The notes: generated from the sequence alone by a model not told the origin. 64,000 nucleotides of DNA from Haloarcula amylovorans (GCF_004681185.1 NZ_SRIF01000005.1:930-64929); one strand, 5' to 3'; positions 53,991 through 63,160 are shown, counted from the first letter of the stretch. Numbers and translations: made by a program.

Positions 53991-54761
53991 GGCGTCCGGT
54001 TCCACGACCCTATCTTCACCCTCGAAGTGCGCAGAGTTGTCCTGCGGGGCGTAACCGAGCACGTCTTTCGCCCGCTGGATGGAGTAGTACTTCCGGTCGT
54101 TGTCGGAGATGCCGTAGACGATCTCGAAGTCGTAGTCGGCATCCAGCGCACAGGCGTGGATGTTGGCGCAGTCGCGGTAGGAGAGCCACATCGCCTGCCC
54201 GCGTTCGTAGTCGATGGGTGGGTGGCCCCGCGTGAGGTTGCCGATGCGGATGTTACAGACGTCGATGCCGTACTCGTCGTGGTAGTACCGACCCAACACC
54301 TCGCCGGTGGCCTTCGAGACGCCGTAGAGGTTGCCGGGGCGGGGGAACTCGGTCCCGTCGAGCAGGAAGTCGTCGTCGGAGCGATACATCTCGGGGGTGC
54401 GGCGGTCGGTCTCGAACGCGCCGACGGCGTGGTTCGAGGAGGCGTAGACGAACTTTTCGACGCCTTCCTCGACAGCGGCCTCGTACATCTTCTTCGTGCC
54501 GTCGATGTTGGTCGAGAGGACCGAGTCCCACGGGGCCTCCGGGCGCGGGTCGCCGGCGAGGTGGATGACGGCACCGACGCCTTCGACCGCGGCCTCGACG
54601 TCTTCGGGAGTGATGACGTCGCCGACGAGGTACTCGTGGTCGGGTTCCTCGGCGGGGGGGCTGTGGAACATGAGTTTCCACTCGTAGGCGTCCCCGATGC
54701 CTTCGAGGATGGCCGTCCCGACCGCGCCGCCAGCACCTGTGAGTAGAACCGGCTCGTCCAT
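53988..54761 (-). CDS. azf: NAD-dependent glucose-6-phosphate dehydrogenase (Azf type)
   Basis: A 257-residue extended SDR enzyme. It closely resembles Azf of Haloferax volcanii, which oxidises glucose 6-phosphate with NAD in the haloarchaeal oxidative pentose phosphate pathway. Visible are TGAGGAVG (8-15), HLAGDPRPEAPWDSV (67-81), ASSNHAVGAFE, the catalytic YGVSK (Y146, K150) and AMWLSYRDC. The ending YGISDNDRKYYSIQRAKDVLGY is also shared. ATG 54761 has CTATTGTGC about 28 bases upstream. The frame continues upstream, but that part is antisense to mptD. Confidence 0.87.
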   Translation of the reverse strand: MDEPVLLTGAGGAVGTAILEGIGDAYEWKLMFHSPPAEEPDHEYLVGDVITPEDVEAAVEGVGAVIHLAGDPRPEAPWDSVLSTNIDGTKKMYEAAVEEGVEKFVYASSNHAVGAFETDRRTPEMYRSDDDFLLDGTEFPRPGNLYGVSKATGEVLGRYYHDEYGIDVCNIRIGNLTRGHPPIDYERGQAMWLSYRDCANIHACALDADYDFEIVYGISDNDRKYYSIQRAKDVLGYAPQDNSAHFEGEDRVVEPDA

Positions 54762-54836
54762 TCGTATGCGGGGGATAGAGAGCGCACAATAGGTAGCTTG
54801 CGGTTCTATTATGTCCCGACTCGCCGACGTACCGAT

Positions 54837-55184
54837 ATGGAACCGACAGACGCGCAGGTCGCGTGTTTCGAAGCGGGCATCAAGTTCGGGTCGCTGTACC
54901 ACCAGTTCGCGGGGACGCCGGTCAGTCCCGACAGCGCCGATTCGCTGACGGCGGCGATGGAGGAGGCAATCGAGAACCAACCCTACTGCGAGACGGTGAC
55001 GGTCTCGGTCCACGAGGATGTGCTTCGGGAAGCCATCGAATCGGCCGGCGCAGACTACACGGAACTCACCGGCCGGTTCCTCGACGTGACGATGACCATC
55101 GACTACGAGGACGTGGTCGTCGAGACGAGCATGGCGATGGAGGACGGCTACCCGCTGATGCAGGTGGAGACGGTGCGGGACTGA
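54837..55184 (+). CDS. mptD: Archaeal dihydroneopterin aldolase
   Basis: A 115-residue enzyme of the archaeal MptD family that cleaves 7,8-dihydroneopterin to 6-hydroxymethyldihydropterin and glycolaldehyde in pterin (folate or methanopterin-like) synthesis. CFEAGIKFGSLYHQFAGTPVS (9-29) and ENQPYCETVTVSV are the family blocks, and the ending TSMAMEDGYPLMQVE matches. It is unrelated to bacterial FolB. TTCTATTATG, about 20-25 bases upstream, is the TATA region. Divergent from azf. Confidence 0.87.
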   Translation: MEPTDAQVACFEAGIKFGSLYHQFAGTPVSPDSADSLTAAMEEAIENQPYCETVTVSVHEDVLREAIESAGADYTELTGRFLDVTMTIDYEDVVVETSMAMEDGYPLMQVETVRD

Positions 55185-55250
55185 CTCTCGCTACCGTATT
55201 CGCTCGGACACGTCGAAAATCTTACCCCATCTCCCGCTGGAGTTCCGGTC

Positions 55251-56369
55251 GTGTCCCTCCATGCAATCGACGACATCGGCGACGCGATCGACGCCACGAA
55301 GTCCTTCCTCTTCCCCGTCGAACGGGGGACGTGGCTCCGGCTGGCGTTCGTGGTGTTCTTCATCGGTGGCGGCGGTGGCGGCTTCAATTTCCTCCGGACG
55401 CTGAACGGTTTTAGCACCTCCGAGGGAAGCAGTGGGCCGAGTGGGCCGACCGGACCGATAGGGTCGGGAAGCGAGTTCGCAGTGACAGGGGTACTCGACG
55501 CGCTTCCGAGGGTCGGCGGCGGCCTCGCGACGCAGGTGTCGGGACCCGGGTCCGGAATGCCGGGTTCTACCGACGCGCTCTTCGCGGGCCTCGGACTGGC
55601 AATTCTCGCCATACTGGGTCTTCTGCTGGTCGTCGTCTTGGTGATGGGATTGGTGAGCAACTTCATGGAGTTCGTCTTCGTGCAGTCGCTCGTCTCCCGG
55701 GAAGTGCACGTCCGGCGGTACTTCAGTGACCACCTCGGAAACGGCCTGCAACTGCTGGCGTTCCGAATCGTCTTCGATATCATCACAGCTCTCGTCGGCA
55801 TCGTCGTCCTCGCCGCGTTCTTCTTCCTCGCCCTCGGCGGAGAGATGAGCGATCTCGGCGGCGGCGTCTTCGCCGCGCTCTCGCTACCGCTCATCGCCCT
55901 CGTTGGTATCGGCCTCCTCGTCGCCGGTATCGTCACGGGGTTCACCACTGTCTTCGTCGTCCCGTTGATGGCGACGCGAGGAGACAACATCCTCGAAGGC
56001 TGGCAGCGACTCCTCGGCTCGATCCGCGACCACCCCAAACAGTACCTCGCGTACCTGCTCCTCTCGGTGGTCATCGGCATCGGCGTCGGTATCCTGAGTG
56101 CCGTCCTCGGTGTCGTCGCGTTCGTCGCGCTGGGGATTCCGTTCGGCATCGCCGGTCTCGGCCTCTGGTTCGCGCTCGGGCAGGGCCTTCTGGCCGGCGT
56201 CCTCGCTGGTATCGTCGCGGTCCTGTTCCTGCTAGCGGTGTTCGTCGTCGCGCTGCTCGTCAGCGTCCCGCTGACGGCGTTCACGCGCTACTACGCGATG
56301 CTGGTGCTGGGCGACATCGACGAGTCGCTGGACCCGATCCCTGAGGTCCGCGCGGACATCCGGAGCTAA
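55251..56369 (+). CDS. Polytopic membrane protein (DUF7544-like)
   Basis: A 372-residue protein with about six or seven hydrophobic segments and a Gly/Ser/Pro-rich external loop near 50-105. Landmarks are the start AIDDIGDAIDATKSFLFPVERGTWLRLAFVVFF and the region LEGWQRLLGSIRDHPKQYLAYLL. FTRYYAMLVLGDIDESLDPIPE ends it. It resembles a haloarchaeal membrane family that I associate with DUF7544. Function unknown. It begins with GTG at 55251. Confidence 0.75.
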   Translation: MSLHAIDDIGDAIDATKSFLFPVERGTWLRLAFVVFFIGGGGGGFNFLRTLNGFSTSEGSSGPSGPTGPIGSGSEFAVTGVLDALPRVGGGLATQVSGPGSGMPGSTDALFAGLGLAILAILGLLLVVVLVMGLVSNFMEFVFVQSLVSREVHVRRYFSDHLGNGLQLLAFRIVFDIITALVGIVVLAAFFFLALGGEMSDLGGGVFAALSLPLIALVGIGLLVAGIVTGFTTVFVVPLMATRGDNILEGWQRLLGSIRDHPKQYLAYLLLSVVIGIGVGILSAVLGVVAFVALGIPFGIAGLGLWFALGQGLLAGVLAGIVAVLFLLAVFVVALLVSVPLTAFTRYYAMLVLGDIDESLDPIPEVRADIRS

Positions 56370-56507
56370 GGGTTCGGTTTCGCGCTATCGGAATCCGCGA
56401 CAACAACACGACAGTCACTGTCGGCGTGCGAGAGACGGCGACTGACTGCTACATCGGGACAGTTGCAGCCGCCACAGCCGTCGAGAACGGCGGGCGTCGA
56501 GGCGGGG

Positions 56508-56672
56508 CTACGCGGCTGGTTCGACCGAATCCTCGCCACATTGGGGACAGTATTCGTAGTTCTCGTCGAGCGGTTCCTCGCAGGCGACACAGACATATTC
56601 CGCTCGCTTGCTATCGGTGAACGCCTGTTTCGTCTTCTCGACCTTCCGCCCGACGTCACTGAAGAGTCCCAT
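56508..56672 (-). CDS. Small zinc-ribbon protein, 54 residues
   Basis: MGLFSDVGRKVEKTKQAF then YVCVACEEPLDENYEYCPQCG, a four-cysteine zinc ribbon, then an acidic tail EDSVEPAA. The amphipathic basic start could bind membrane or nucleic acid. ATG 56672 lies about 28 bases after GTTTATCC on this strand, so the mRNA is leaderless; the longer open frame upstream is not used. One of at least five stand-alone zinc-ribbon proteins in this window. Confidence 0.75.
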   Translation of the reverse strand: MGLFSDVGRKVEKTKQAFTDSKRAEYVCVACEEPLDENYEYCPQCGEDSVEPAA

Positions 56673-56821
56673 CCGCGAAATTAGCGGTGCGACGTGGATA
56701 AACGTTGGTTTGGGCTTCGGTTCTCTGTCTCGTCTGTACGCGGACGGTGTGACTGTTTGCGGAGCTTCGCCGATGCCTTTGTTTTCGGTTTCCAATTTCC
56801 CCCTCCCCTCACGTCTGTCGG

Positions 56822-56877
56822 TTTCACTTTCACTTTCAGGCGGGCTTTTAACCTCCTACCACGTCAACGAGTCACCA
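56822..56877 (+). promoter_or_regulatory. Promoter of the DUF5790-like gene with TTTCAC repeats
   Basis: TTTCACTTTCACTTTCA runs from 56822 to 56838, i.e. two full TTTCAC units and most of a third. CTTTTAACC (56845-56853) is the TATA box, centred about 29 bases before ATG 56878. The repeat matches the radA promoter element (22825-22836). The gap to the TATA is shorter here (about 7 bases against 17). Confidence 0.6.
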
Positions 56878-57338
56878 TGAGTCAGACGAACCTGGACGAC
56901 GACGAACTGTTCGGCGAAGCGGCCAACGAGATGCGTACGGACGTGGAAGCCTCGCTCGACGAAGCACGCGAGGCGCTTCCAGACGGTGACGACGTGTGGG
57001 AGATCGACGCCGACAACACGCTCGGTGCGCTCAACGCGCTGAAGGATGCCCTCGACGTGGGCGACGCCGAAGACCACTTGCGGGACGCCAAGAAGTGGTA
57101 CACGATGGGCGAACGCGCCGACGCCTTCGAGGACGCCGACGACCTCGCCGAGGCCATCGAAGAGATCGAAGACCTCATCGAGGATGTCGAGGAGGCCCGC
57201 GAACAGGTCGGCGACCTCACGTCGACCGTCCCGCAACTGCGGAGCACGTTCGACGAGTTCGACGAAGAGGAGGAAGCTGCGTCCGAATCCGACGCCGACA
57301 CAGACGCGGATGGCGACGCGGAAGAGGCCGAGGCCTGA
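56878..57338 (+). CDS. DUF5790-like acidic helical protein, possibly DNA-damage responsive
   Basis: A 153-residue soluble protein, very acidic and almost all helical: SQTNLDDDELFGEAANEMRTDVEASLDEAREALP, then WEIDADNTLGALNALKDALDVGDAEDHLRDAKKWYTMGERAD. A coiled-coil-like EAIEEIEDLIEDVEEAREQV and an Asp/Glu tail follow. It looks like the haloarchaeal DUF5790 family. Its promoter has the same TTTCAC element as radA, so a role in DNA repair or stress is worth testing. No catalytic motif is seen. Confidence 0.75.
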
Positions 57339-57420
57339 TACGGGTTGTTGTCGCTGTTTACCGATACTCGTCGCACCGGGCCCGAGAATACCGGTACGAG
57401 ACTACAACAATCCGTATGAG

Positions 57421-58134
57421 TCACCGCTCGCGAGTCGCCACTCGGTCGAGCAGTTCGACGAGCGCAGCGCTCGCTTCGTCCAGCAGTCGCGCTCCCCGGT
57501 CGGCTCCGCTCTCGCGCGGGTCGCCGACGGTCCCGTTCTCGCTGAACTCCGCAGCGTCGTAGGCCAGATTCACGCCGCTGACCCACTCGCCCCAGCCGTC
57601 GGCAGCGCCGTCTGCCGCTTCGTCGAGTCGGTCCTCGTGGACGAGTTCGGGGTGGCTGTATCGGAGTAGACTCGTCTCCAGTGGCCCGCCGTGGCCCATG
57701 TCGTCGGCGTCGACGGCGTCGAACCACGTGAACGGGACTGCGTACGCGTCGTCGTGGCGGCTGATACGTGCACAGACCTCTCGCAACGGTCCGACGTTGC
57801 CGCCGTGGCCGTTGACGACGATGACGCGGTCCCAGCCGTGATGGGCGAGGCTGTCGACCGTCTCGCGGACGTAATCACGGAAGGTGTCCTCGCTGACCCA
57901 CAGCGTTCCGATGAAGTGGCGGTGCTCCTCGGCGATACCGACGTTTACCGGCGGGGCGACAATGACCTCGCCGTCGTACTCGTCCGCACCCGTTTCGGCG
58001 ACCGTCTGGGCGGTTAGCGCATCGGTTCCCAGCGGCGCGTGTGGGCCGTGCTGTTCGGTGCTCCCGACCGGGAGGAGCGCGAGGTCCGTCTCGACGCGTT
58101 CGGCGTCTGTCCACGTCGCTGATTGTAGGTTCAT
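57421..58134 (-). CDS. Creatininase-family amidohydrolase (ArfB-like formamide hydrolase)
   Basis: A 237-residue metal-dependent amidohydrolase. LLPVGSTEQHGPHAPLGTD (about 23-41) supplies the first metal Glu and His residues. VNGHGGNVGPL and MGHGGPLETS are the other signature blocks. The archaeal enzyme ArfB of this family deformylates a pyrimidine intermediate of riboflavin and F420 synthesis, and haloarchaea have such homologues. That assignment is likely but not certain. ATG 58134 gives the family start MNLQSATWTDAE. Confidence 0.8.
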   Translation of the reverse strand: MNLQSATWTDAERVETDLALLPVGSTEQHGPHAPLGTDALTAQTVAETGADEYDGEVIVAPPVNVGIAEEHRHFIGTLWVSEDTFRDYVRETVDSLAHHGWDRVIVVNGHGGNVGPLREVCARISRHDDAYAVPFTWFDAVDADDMGHGGPLETSLLRYSHPELVHEDRLDEAADGAADGWGEWVSGVNLAYDAAEFSENGTVGDPRESGADRGARLLDEASAALVELLDRVATRER

Positions 58135-58299
58135 GCGTGTGCGGTGTGCGTGCGAGGACACAAGCGTAGCGGTCGGATGGCCATTTCGACTCGACGTATG
58201 ATCTCTACGTTAGGATATATAACGGTCGATACCACTATGTAATGCGGCTGTTTGAGTATAAATTCGATTTAATACAGTTTGGGAAAAACAGGACGGCGT

Positions 58300-58617
58300 A
58301 TGTCTACCAACGACGGAATTTCACGACGACGCTTCATCGGTGCCGCAGCAGGTGCAGCAACTGTCGCCATCGCCGGGTGTAGCGGTGGTTCCTCCCAAGC
58401 GGAGAGCACCGGAACGGGCGAGGGCGAAACCGACGGAACGGCGGCCAACGAGACGAGTACCGGGACCGTCGAGGAGACGGATACCGTGGAAGTCGAGACG
58501 GGAACCGAGGACGAGACAACTACCGTGAACGAAACCAGTACGGCGAACGAGACCGCGACCGACAACGAGACTGTGGCGACCGACGCGACGGTGACCGCGA
58601 ACGAAACGGCCGAGTAA
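58300..58617 (+). CDS. Tat lipoprotein with sequon-rich low-complexity tail
   Basis: A 105-residue exported protein. The signal MSTNDGISRRRFIGAAAG has a twin-arginine RRRF (9-12) and a lipobox ending at Cys27 (VAIAGC). The remaining 78 residues are Thr, Glu, Asp, Asn and Ala with no fold, including five N-E-T sequons (as in AANETS, TVNETS, TANETA). These could be N-glycosylated on the cell surface. It may be a stalk or spacer, or a truncated gene that lost its functional domain. It lies close to the cox cluster but on its own promoter. Confidence 0.7.
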   Translation: MSTNDGISRRRFIGAAAGAATVAIAGCSGGSSQAESTGTGEGETDGTAANETSTGTVEETDTVEVETGTEDETTTVNETSTANETATDNETVATDATVTANETAE

Positions 58618-58682
58618 CGAGCGACCCATTCCACACGACGGACCGATTCGGCGTCGAGTTCGACGCCGCGCTTCTCGACGAC

Positions 58683-59204
58683 TCAGACGATGGAGTCCGG
58701 TCGCGTGGCGAAGTAGTTGAACACGGCTCCGAGCCCTATTCCGTAGACGACGTGAGCGACGAGCGTCAGCACCGCGTACAACACCAGCGAGAGCCCGGTC
58801 TGGTCGGTGTAGAAGGCGAGGACGAACCCAGTCCACATCGCCGCGCCGAAGAAGGCCCCGGAGACGGGGTCGGTTCGACCGGGCAGGTACTCCTTGAGCG
58901 CCGCAAAGAGGAGCGGCCACGGGAACATCCCGCCGCCGAGAAAGATGAAGAAGCCGAAGAGTACCTCGGGGACGTAGCCGGTCAGCCCGACCAGTTCGGT
59001 GAGGATGGCGAAGTCGGCGAGGTCGAACGCGCCGAGCGACTGCGCGATGAGAAAGACCACCGTCATCATCGCGGTGCCGACCAGCCCGCCGGCCGCGCCG
59101 ACGACGCCGTCGGCGAGGATTCCCCGCAGACTGTCGAACTCCTCGCTGTCGGCCACGGACTCGCCGTTCACTGGGTCTTCGACCCCGGATGACGTATCTG
59201 CCAT
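58683..59204 (-). CDS. Membrane protein (DUF6789-like) beside the oxidase genes
   Basis: A 173-residue protein with about four or five hydrophobic segments after an acidic start (MADTSSGVEDPVNGESVAD). GLVGTAMMTVVFLIAQSLGAFDLADFAIL and LFGFFIFLGGGMFPWPLLFAALKEYLPG are the recognisable stretches. The protein resembles the DUF6789 family, found near cytochrome oxidase genes in haloarchaea. It is divergent from coxB, which suggests a respiration-linked role, not proven. The start could also be 59219. Confidence 0.7.
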   Translation of the reverse strand: MADTSSGVEDPVNGESVADSEEFDSLRGILADGVVGAAGGLVGTAMMTVVFLIAQSLGAFDLADFAILTELVGLTGYVPEVLFGFFIFLGGGMFPWPLLFAALKEYLPGRTDPVSGAFFGAAMWTGFVLAFYTDQTGLSLVLYAVLTLVAHVVYGIGLGAVFNYFATRPDSIV

Positions 59205-59323
59205 GTTGTGGTGTAACATACCAATGAACAAAAAGGTTCGCGCACGCCCCTGCTGCGGCGACCATACATGTAATATATCTGTCCACAATACCTAATAGAC
59301 GCTACAAAAAATCATGAAGAAGG

Positions 59324-60214
59324 ATGAGTCACATGGTACCACGCGGCGTGACTGGGGTTCCACTTCACGGGGGGAGCGTCAGGGCACCGGCTGATGTCTT
59401 CAACAGCATCTTCGAGGTGTTCCTGTTGTTGGGGACGGCGGTCGGGATCCTCGTGGTGTCCTATACGCTGTACCACGCCATCAAGTACCGCGAGACCGCG
59501 GGCGATGACCCGTATGCGGGCAAAGTCGAACGGCCGCAGATGGGGGAGCTGCCGACGGGCGGGTCCGGCGGGCGGAAGGTGTTCTACTCGTTCGGAATCA
59601 GCGCAATCATCGTCGTCTCGCTCATCGCGTGGACGTACACAACCCTACTCTACATCGAGAACGGTCCTGAGGGACCGCAGATAGACGCTATCGAGATCGA
59701 CGTTGAGGGATTTCGGTTCGGCTGGGAGTTCACCTACCCGAACGGGCACCAGACGAACACGCTTCGCGTGCCACAGGACCGGGTGGTCAGATTAGACGTG
59801 ACGTCGTCGGACGTGTTCCACAACTTCGGGATTCCGGAGTTGCGGGTGAAGACCGACGCCGTCCCAGGCCAGACCACGCAGGCGTGGTTCACGGCCAACC
59901 GGACGGGCAACTACACGGCCAAGTGCTACGAACTGTGCGGGAGCGGCCACTCCATGATGACCGCGCCAGTGCGGGTGGTCTCCGACGAGGAGTACGACGC
60001 GTGGTACGCAAGCACCGGAAACCAGACCGAGAGCGGAACGCAGACCGAGAACGGGACGCAAGCGGAGAGCGGGACGGCTCAGAACGGTACCGAGGCGAAC
60101 GGAACCGCGACGGCGACCGGCAGGACCGCAACCGCAACTCCAACCAGCGGAACCGCCACGCAGACGACGGCCCGTCTCAGTAGTCCGGCGGCCATCGGGG
60201 GTGTCCCGGCATGA
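59324..60214 (+). CDS. coxB: Cytochrome c oxidase subunit II
   Basis: A 296-residue subunit carrying the dinuclear CuA centre that receives electrons from a blue copper protein or cytochrome. Two membrane helices (about 28-52 and 88-112) precede the external cupredoxin domain. CuA ligands are H166 (VFHNFG), C201, C205, H209 and M212 (CYELCGSGHSMM). After about 230 comes a Thr/Gly/Asn tail with four N-x-T sequons and no counterpart in bacterial CoxB. It overlaps coxA by four bases (ATGA). Confidence 0.95.
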   Translation: MSHMVPRGVTGVPLHGGSVRAPADVFNSIFEVFLLLGTAVGILVVSYTLYHAIKYRETAGDDPYAGKVERPQMGELPTGGSGGRKVFYSFGISAIIVVSLIAWTYTTLLYIENGPEGPQIDAIEIDVEGFRFGWEFTYPNGHQTNTLRVPQDRVVRLDVTSSDVFHNFGIPELRVKTDAVPGQTTQAWFTANRTGNYTAKCYELCGSGHSMMTAPVRVVSDEEYDAWYASTGNQTESGTQTENGTQAESGTAQNGTEANGTATATGRTATATPTSGTATQTTARLSSPAAIGGVPA

Positions 60215-62820
60215 GCGAGAGCCACGAGCACGGCCTACCGCCCAAATCCTCGATCAGCCGCTGGTTCCTCACGACGAACCACAAGGACATCGGCGTCCTC
60301 TATCTCGTCACCGCGCTGTTTTTCTTCGTCTTCGGCGGGACCTTGGCACTCCTGTTCCGACTGGAACTCATCACGCCCGGGGCGGACCTACTGGGGCCGA
60401 TAGGGTACAATCAGGCCGTCTCGACGCACGGCCTGCTGATGGTGTTCTGGTTCATCTCGCCCTTTGCCTTCGGGTTCGCTAACTACGTCGTCCCCCTGCA
60501 GATCGGGGCCGACGACCTGGCGTTCCCGCGCCTGAACGCGCTGTCGTACTGGCTCTACCTCTTTTCGGGCGTCCTGATGGGCGTCTCCTTCTTCCAGGGC
60601 TCTACCTTCGCCGGCGGGTGGACGATGTACGCGCCGCTGAACACGCCCGCCTACATCCCCGGTGAGGGACTCGGGGCCACGTCGGTCGTGCTGGCGCTCA
60701 TCATGTTCACCGCCGCCGTCACGCTCGGGTCGGTGAACTTCCTGACGACGATGTACCGGATGCGCGCCGAGAACCTGCGGATGCGCGATATCCCCATCTT
60801 CTCGCTGTCGATAAATCTCACCGTGTGGATGATGCTCTTTGCCTTCGCCGCGCTGCTGGCGGCGCTGATGATCCTCGCGTCGGACCACATCATCGGGACG
60901 AACTACTTCCAGTACTCCATCGACGGGACGACGATGGCCACCGACGCCGACAACCCCGGGGCGTCACTGCTGTGGGCGCACTTGTTCTGGTTCTTCGGCC
61001 ATCCGGAGGTGTACATCGTCTTCTTCCCGGCACTGGGCGTGATGGCCGAGTGCTTCCAGACCTTCACGGGACGGCGACTGGTCGGCCGCAAGTGGTTCAT
61101 CATCTCGATGGTGTTGGTGGCCATCCAGAGCTTCGTCGTCTGGATGCACCACATGTTCCTCACGGGCATCAATCTCCCCATCAAGACGGTGTTCATGGCG
61201 ACCACCATCGGCATCTCCCTGCCGTTTGACCTGATGGTGTTCTCGCTCATCTACACGATGGCGAAAGGCCGGGTCAGGTTCAAGACGCCGTTCCTCTTCT
61301 CGTTGGGGGCCCTGATACTGTTCATCATCGGCGGCATCACCGGCGTCTTCCTCGGCGCGATCGTCTTAGACTACCAGTTCCGGGGAACCTACTGGGTGGT
61401 CGCGCACTTCCACTACGTGATGGTCGCGGGCGCAACGGCGCTGTTCGGCGGGCTGTACTACTGGTATCCGAAAATCACCGGGAAGATGTACGACGAGACG
61501 CTCGGGAAGCTCCACTTCGCCGTGTACTTCGTCGGGTTCAACCTGCTCTACTTCCCGATGTTCATCGCGTGGGAGACGCCCCGGCGGGTGTTCGAATACT
61601 CCCAAGACCTCCAGATCTGGCACTCCCTGGCCACCGTCGGCGGGTTCCTGCTGGGGGCGAGTTTCCTCATCATGTTCTACAACCTTTTCGTCTCGCTGTG
61701 GCGCGGCGAGGATGTCGGCGACAGTCCGTGGGCCTACGCAACCTCTGCGGAGTGGACCATCTCCTCGCCGCCGCCGCTGGAGAACTTCCCCGGCGTCCCG
61801 AGCTACGCCGGCGGCTCGCTCTCCTTCCTCGACGACGAGGAGGTGGCCGAACGGACCCGGAAATCCGGGAGCGGCGTCGCGGCCGACGGCGGGGCTGCGA
61901 CCGATGGTGGTGAGCCGTCCTCCGGACGGCGGGCCTCATCAGGCTATCAGTCTGACGCTGGCACCGCGTCGGTGACGCCTGTGACCGCGACCGGAACGCC
62001 AGCGACGACTACCTACGCGATGGGCGACGAGGAACACGCAAGCCACGCCAGTTTCTGGCCGTTCCTCGTCGGCCTCGGCGGGTTCATCGCGTTCTTCGGT
62101 CTCTCGGGCGTGCGGACCGGGAGCGTCGTCTACGTCACGCTGGCCGCCCTCGGCGGGCTGGCGACCTTCGGGGCGCTGTTCGGGATGACCCGTGAGCCGT
62201 TCCACGCCCCGGAGACGCCCATCGCCGAGCGCTGGCCCTTCGCCAAAGTCGAGAAGCTGAAACTCGGGATGTGGACGTTCCTCGCGAGCGACATCGTCCT
62301 CTTCGGGGCGTTCATCGGGTCCTATGCCTTTGTCCGGGTCGCCTACGGGTGGACCGAGTGGCACCACGACCTCATTCCCGCCGAACACGTTACGATGCCG
62401 GGACTCATCAACACCTACCTTCTGCTCACGTCGAGCTTCCTCGTCGTGCTGGCGATGGTCGCCGCCGAACGGGAGAGCAAGAAGGGGACTACGGCGGCGC
62501 TCGCGGGTACGTTCGCTCTCGGCGTCGGCTTCCTGATAAACAAGGGACTGGAGTGGCAGCACCTGTTCCACATCCACACGGAACTGTTCCCCAACGGCTG
62601 GAACCTCTCGACGAACATCGCGTCCTCGACGTTCTACCTCACCACGGGCTTACACGGCGCGCACGTCACTGTCGGTCTCATAATCTGTGCGTACATGACC
62701 GTTCGCGCGTGGAACGGGGCCTATCAGGGCGACGACAGGGCCATCGAGTACTTCGGGCTGTACTGGCACTTCGTGGACATCGTCTGGCTGTTTCTGTTCC
62801 CGCTGTTCTACATCCTCTGA
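60211..62820 (+). CDS. coxA: Cytochrome c oxidase subunit I fused to subunit III
   Basis: An 869-residue heme-copper oxidase subunit reducing oxygen to water and pumping protons. Subunit I (about 15-500) has heme ligand H73, CuB ligands H264, H313 and H314 (HPEVY with Tyr268; HH), and H399 and H401 in AHFHYV. D-channel residues D102, N109 and E266 are present. At the K-channel position, SLPFDLMVFS has Met342 where the usual motif has Lys. A ~110-residue polar linker (about 500-612) and two helices lead to subunit III (about 680-869: EKLKLGMWTFLASDIVLFGAF, ending DIVWLFLFPLFYIL). Confidence 0.95.
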   Translation: MSESHEHGLPPKSSISRWFLTTNHKDIGVLYLVTALFFFVFGGTLALLFRLELITPGADLLGPIGYNQAVSTHGLLMVFWFISPFAFGFANYVVPLQIGADDLAFPRLNALSYWLYLFSGVLMGVSFFQGSTFAGGWTMYAPLNTPAYIPGEGLGATSVVLALIMFTAAVTLGSVNFLTTMYRMRAENLRMRDIPIFSLSINLTVWMMLFAFAALLAALMILASDHIIGTNYFQYSIDGTTMATDADNPGASLLWAHLFWFFGHPEVYIVFFPALGVMAECFQTFTGRRLVGRKWFIISMVLVAIQSFVVWMHHMFLTGINLPIKTVFMATTIGISLPFDLMVFSLIYTMAKGRVRFKTPFLFSLGALILFIIGGITGVFLGAIVLDYQFRGTYWVVAHFHYVMVAGATALFGGLYYWYPKITGKMYDETLGKLHFAVYFVGFNLLYFPMFIAWETPRRVFEYSQDLQIWHSLATVGGFLLGASFLIMFYNLFVSLWRGEDVGDSPWAYATSAEWTISSPPPLENFPGVPSYAGGSLSFLDDEEVAERTRKSGSGVAADGGAATDGGEPSSGRRASSGYQSDAGTASVTPVTATGTPATTTYAMGDEEHASHASFWPFLVGLGGFIAFFGLSGVRTGSVVYVTLAALGGLATFGALFGMTREPFHAPETPIAERWPFAKVEKLKLGMWTFLASDIVLFGAFIGSYAFVRVAYGWTEWHHDLIPAEHVTMPGLINTYLLLTSSFLVVLAMVAAERESKKGTTAALAGTFALGVGFLINKGLEWQHLFHIHTELFPNGWNLSTNIASSTFYLTTGLHGAHVTVGLIICAYMTVRAWNGAYQGDDRAIEYFGLYWHFVDIVWLFLFPLFYIL

Positions 62821-62831
62821 GGTGAGAGACA

Positions 62832-63098
62832 ATGGACTGGAAAGGATACACCGCAATATACGTCGTGTTGTTCGTCTTCGCAACCGCACAGGCCGTCGTG
62901 GAGTTCGCCGGCCTCGTCGAGAGCGCCTATTGGTTGGCCTTCGGGGTCATCATGGTGCTGTCGGTCATCAAAGCCGTCGGCGTCGCCGCCTACTATCAGC
63001 ACCTGCGCTGGGAACCGCGGTCGGTGACGTACCTCGTGCTTGGCGGCACCGTCGCGGCGATGGCGTTGACCTTCGCCGCCGCGTACTCTATTCTCTGA
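62832..63098 (+). CDS. Cytochrome c oxidase subunit IV-like membrane protein
   Basis: An 88-residue protein with three hydrophobic segments (about 7-23, 31-53 and 64-87). VIKAVGVAAYYQHLRWEPR between the second and third is the typical subunit IV (prokaryotic COX4) block. It begins 11 bases after the coxA stop codon in the same operon, with GGTGAGAG just upstream as a possible ribosome site. It probably stabilises the complex. Confidence 0.85.
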   Translation: MDWKGYTAIYVVLFVFATAQAVVEFAGLVESAYWLAFGVIMVLSVIKAVGVAAYYQHLRWEPRSVTYLVLGGTVAAMALTFAAAYSIL

Positions 63099-63160
63099 GC
63101 CGGAGCTAACCGTCCTTCGTCGAGTTCCCAGACTGTACAGACGACCACGCAGCGCGGCGC

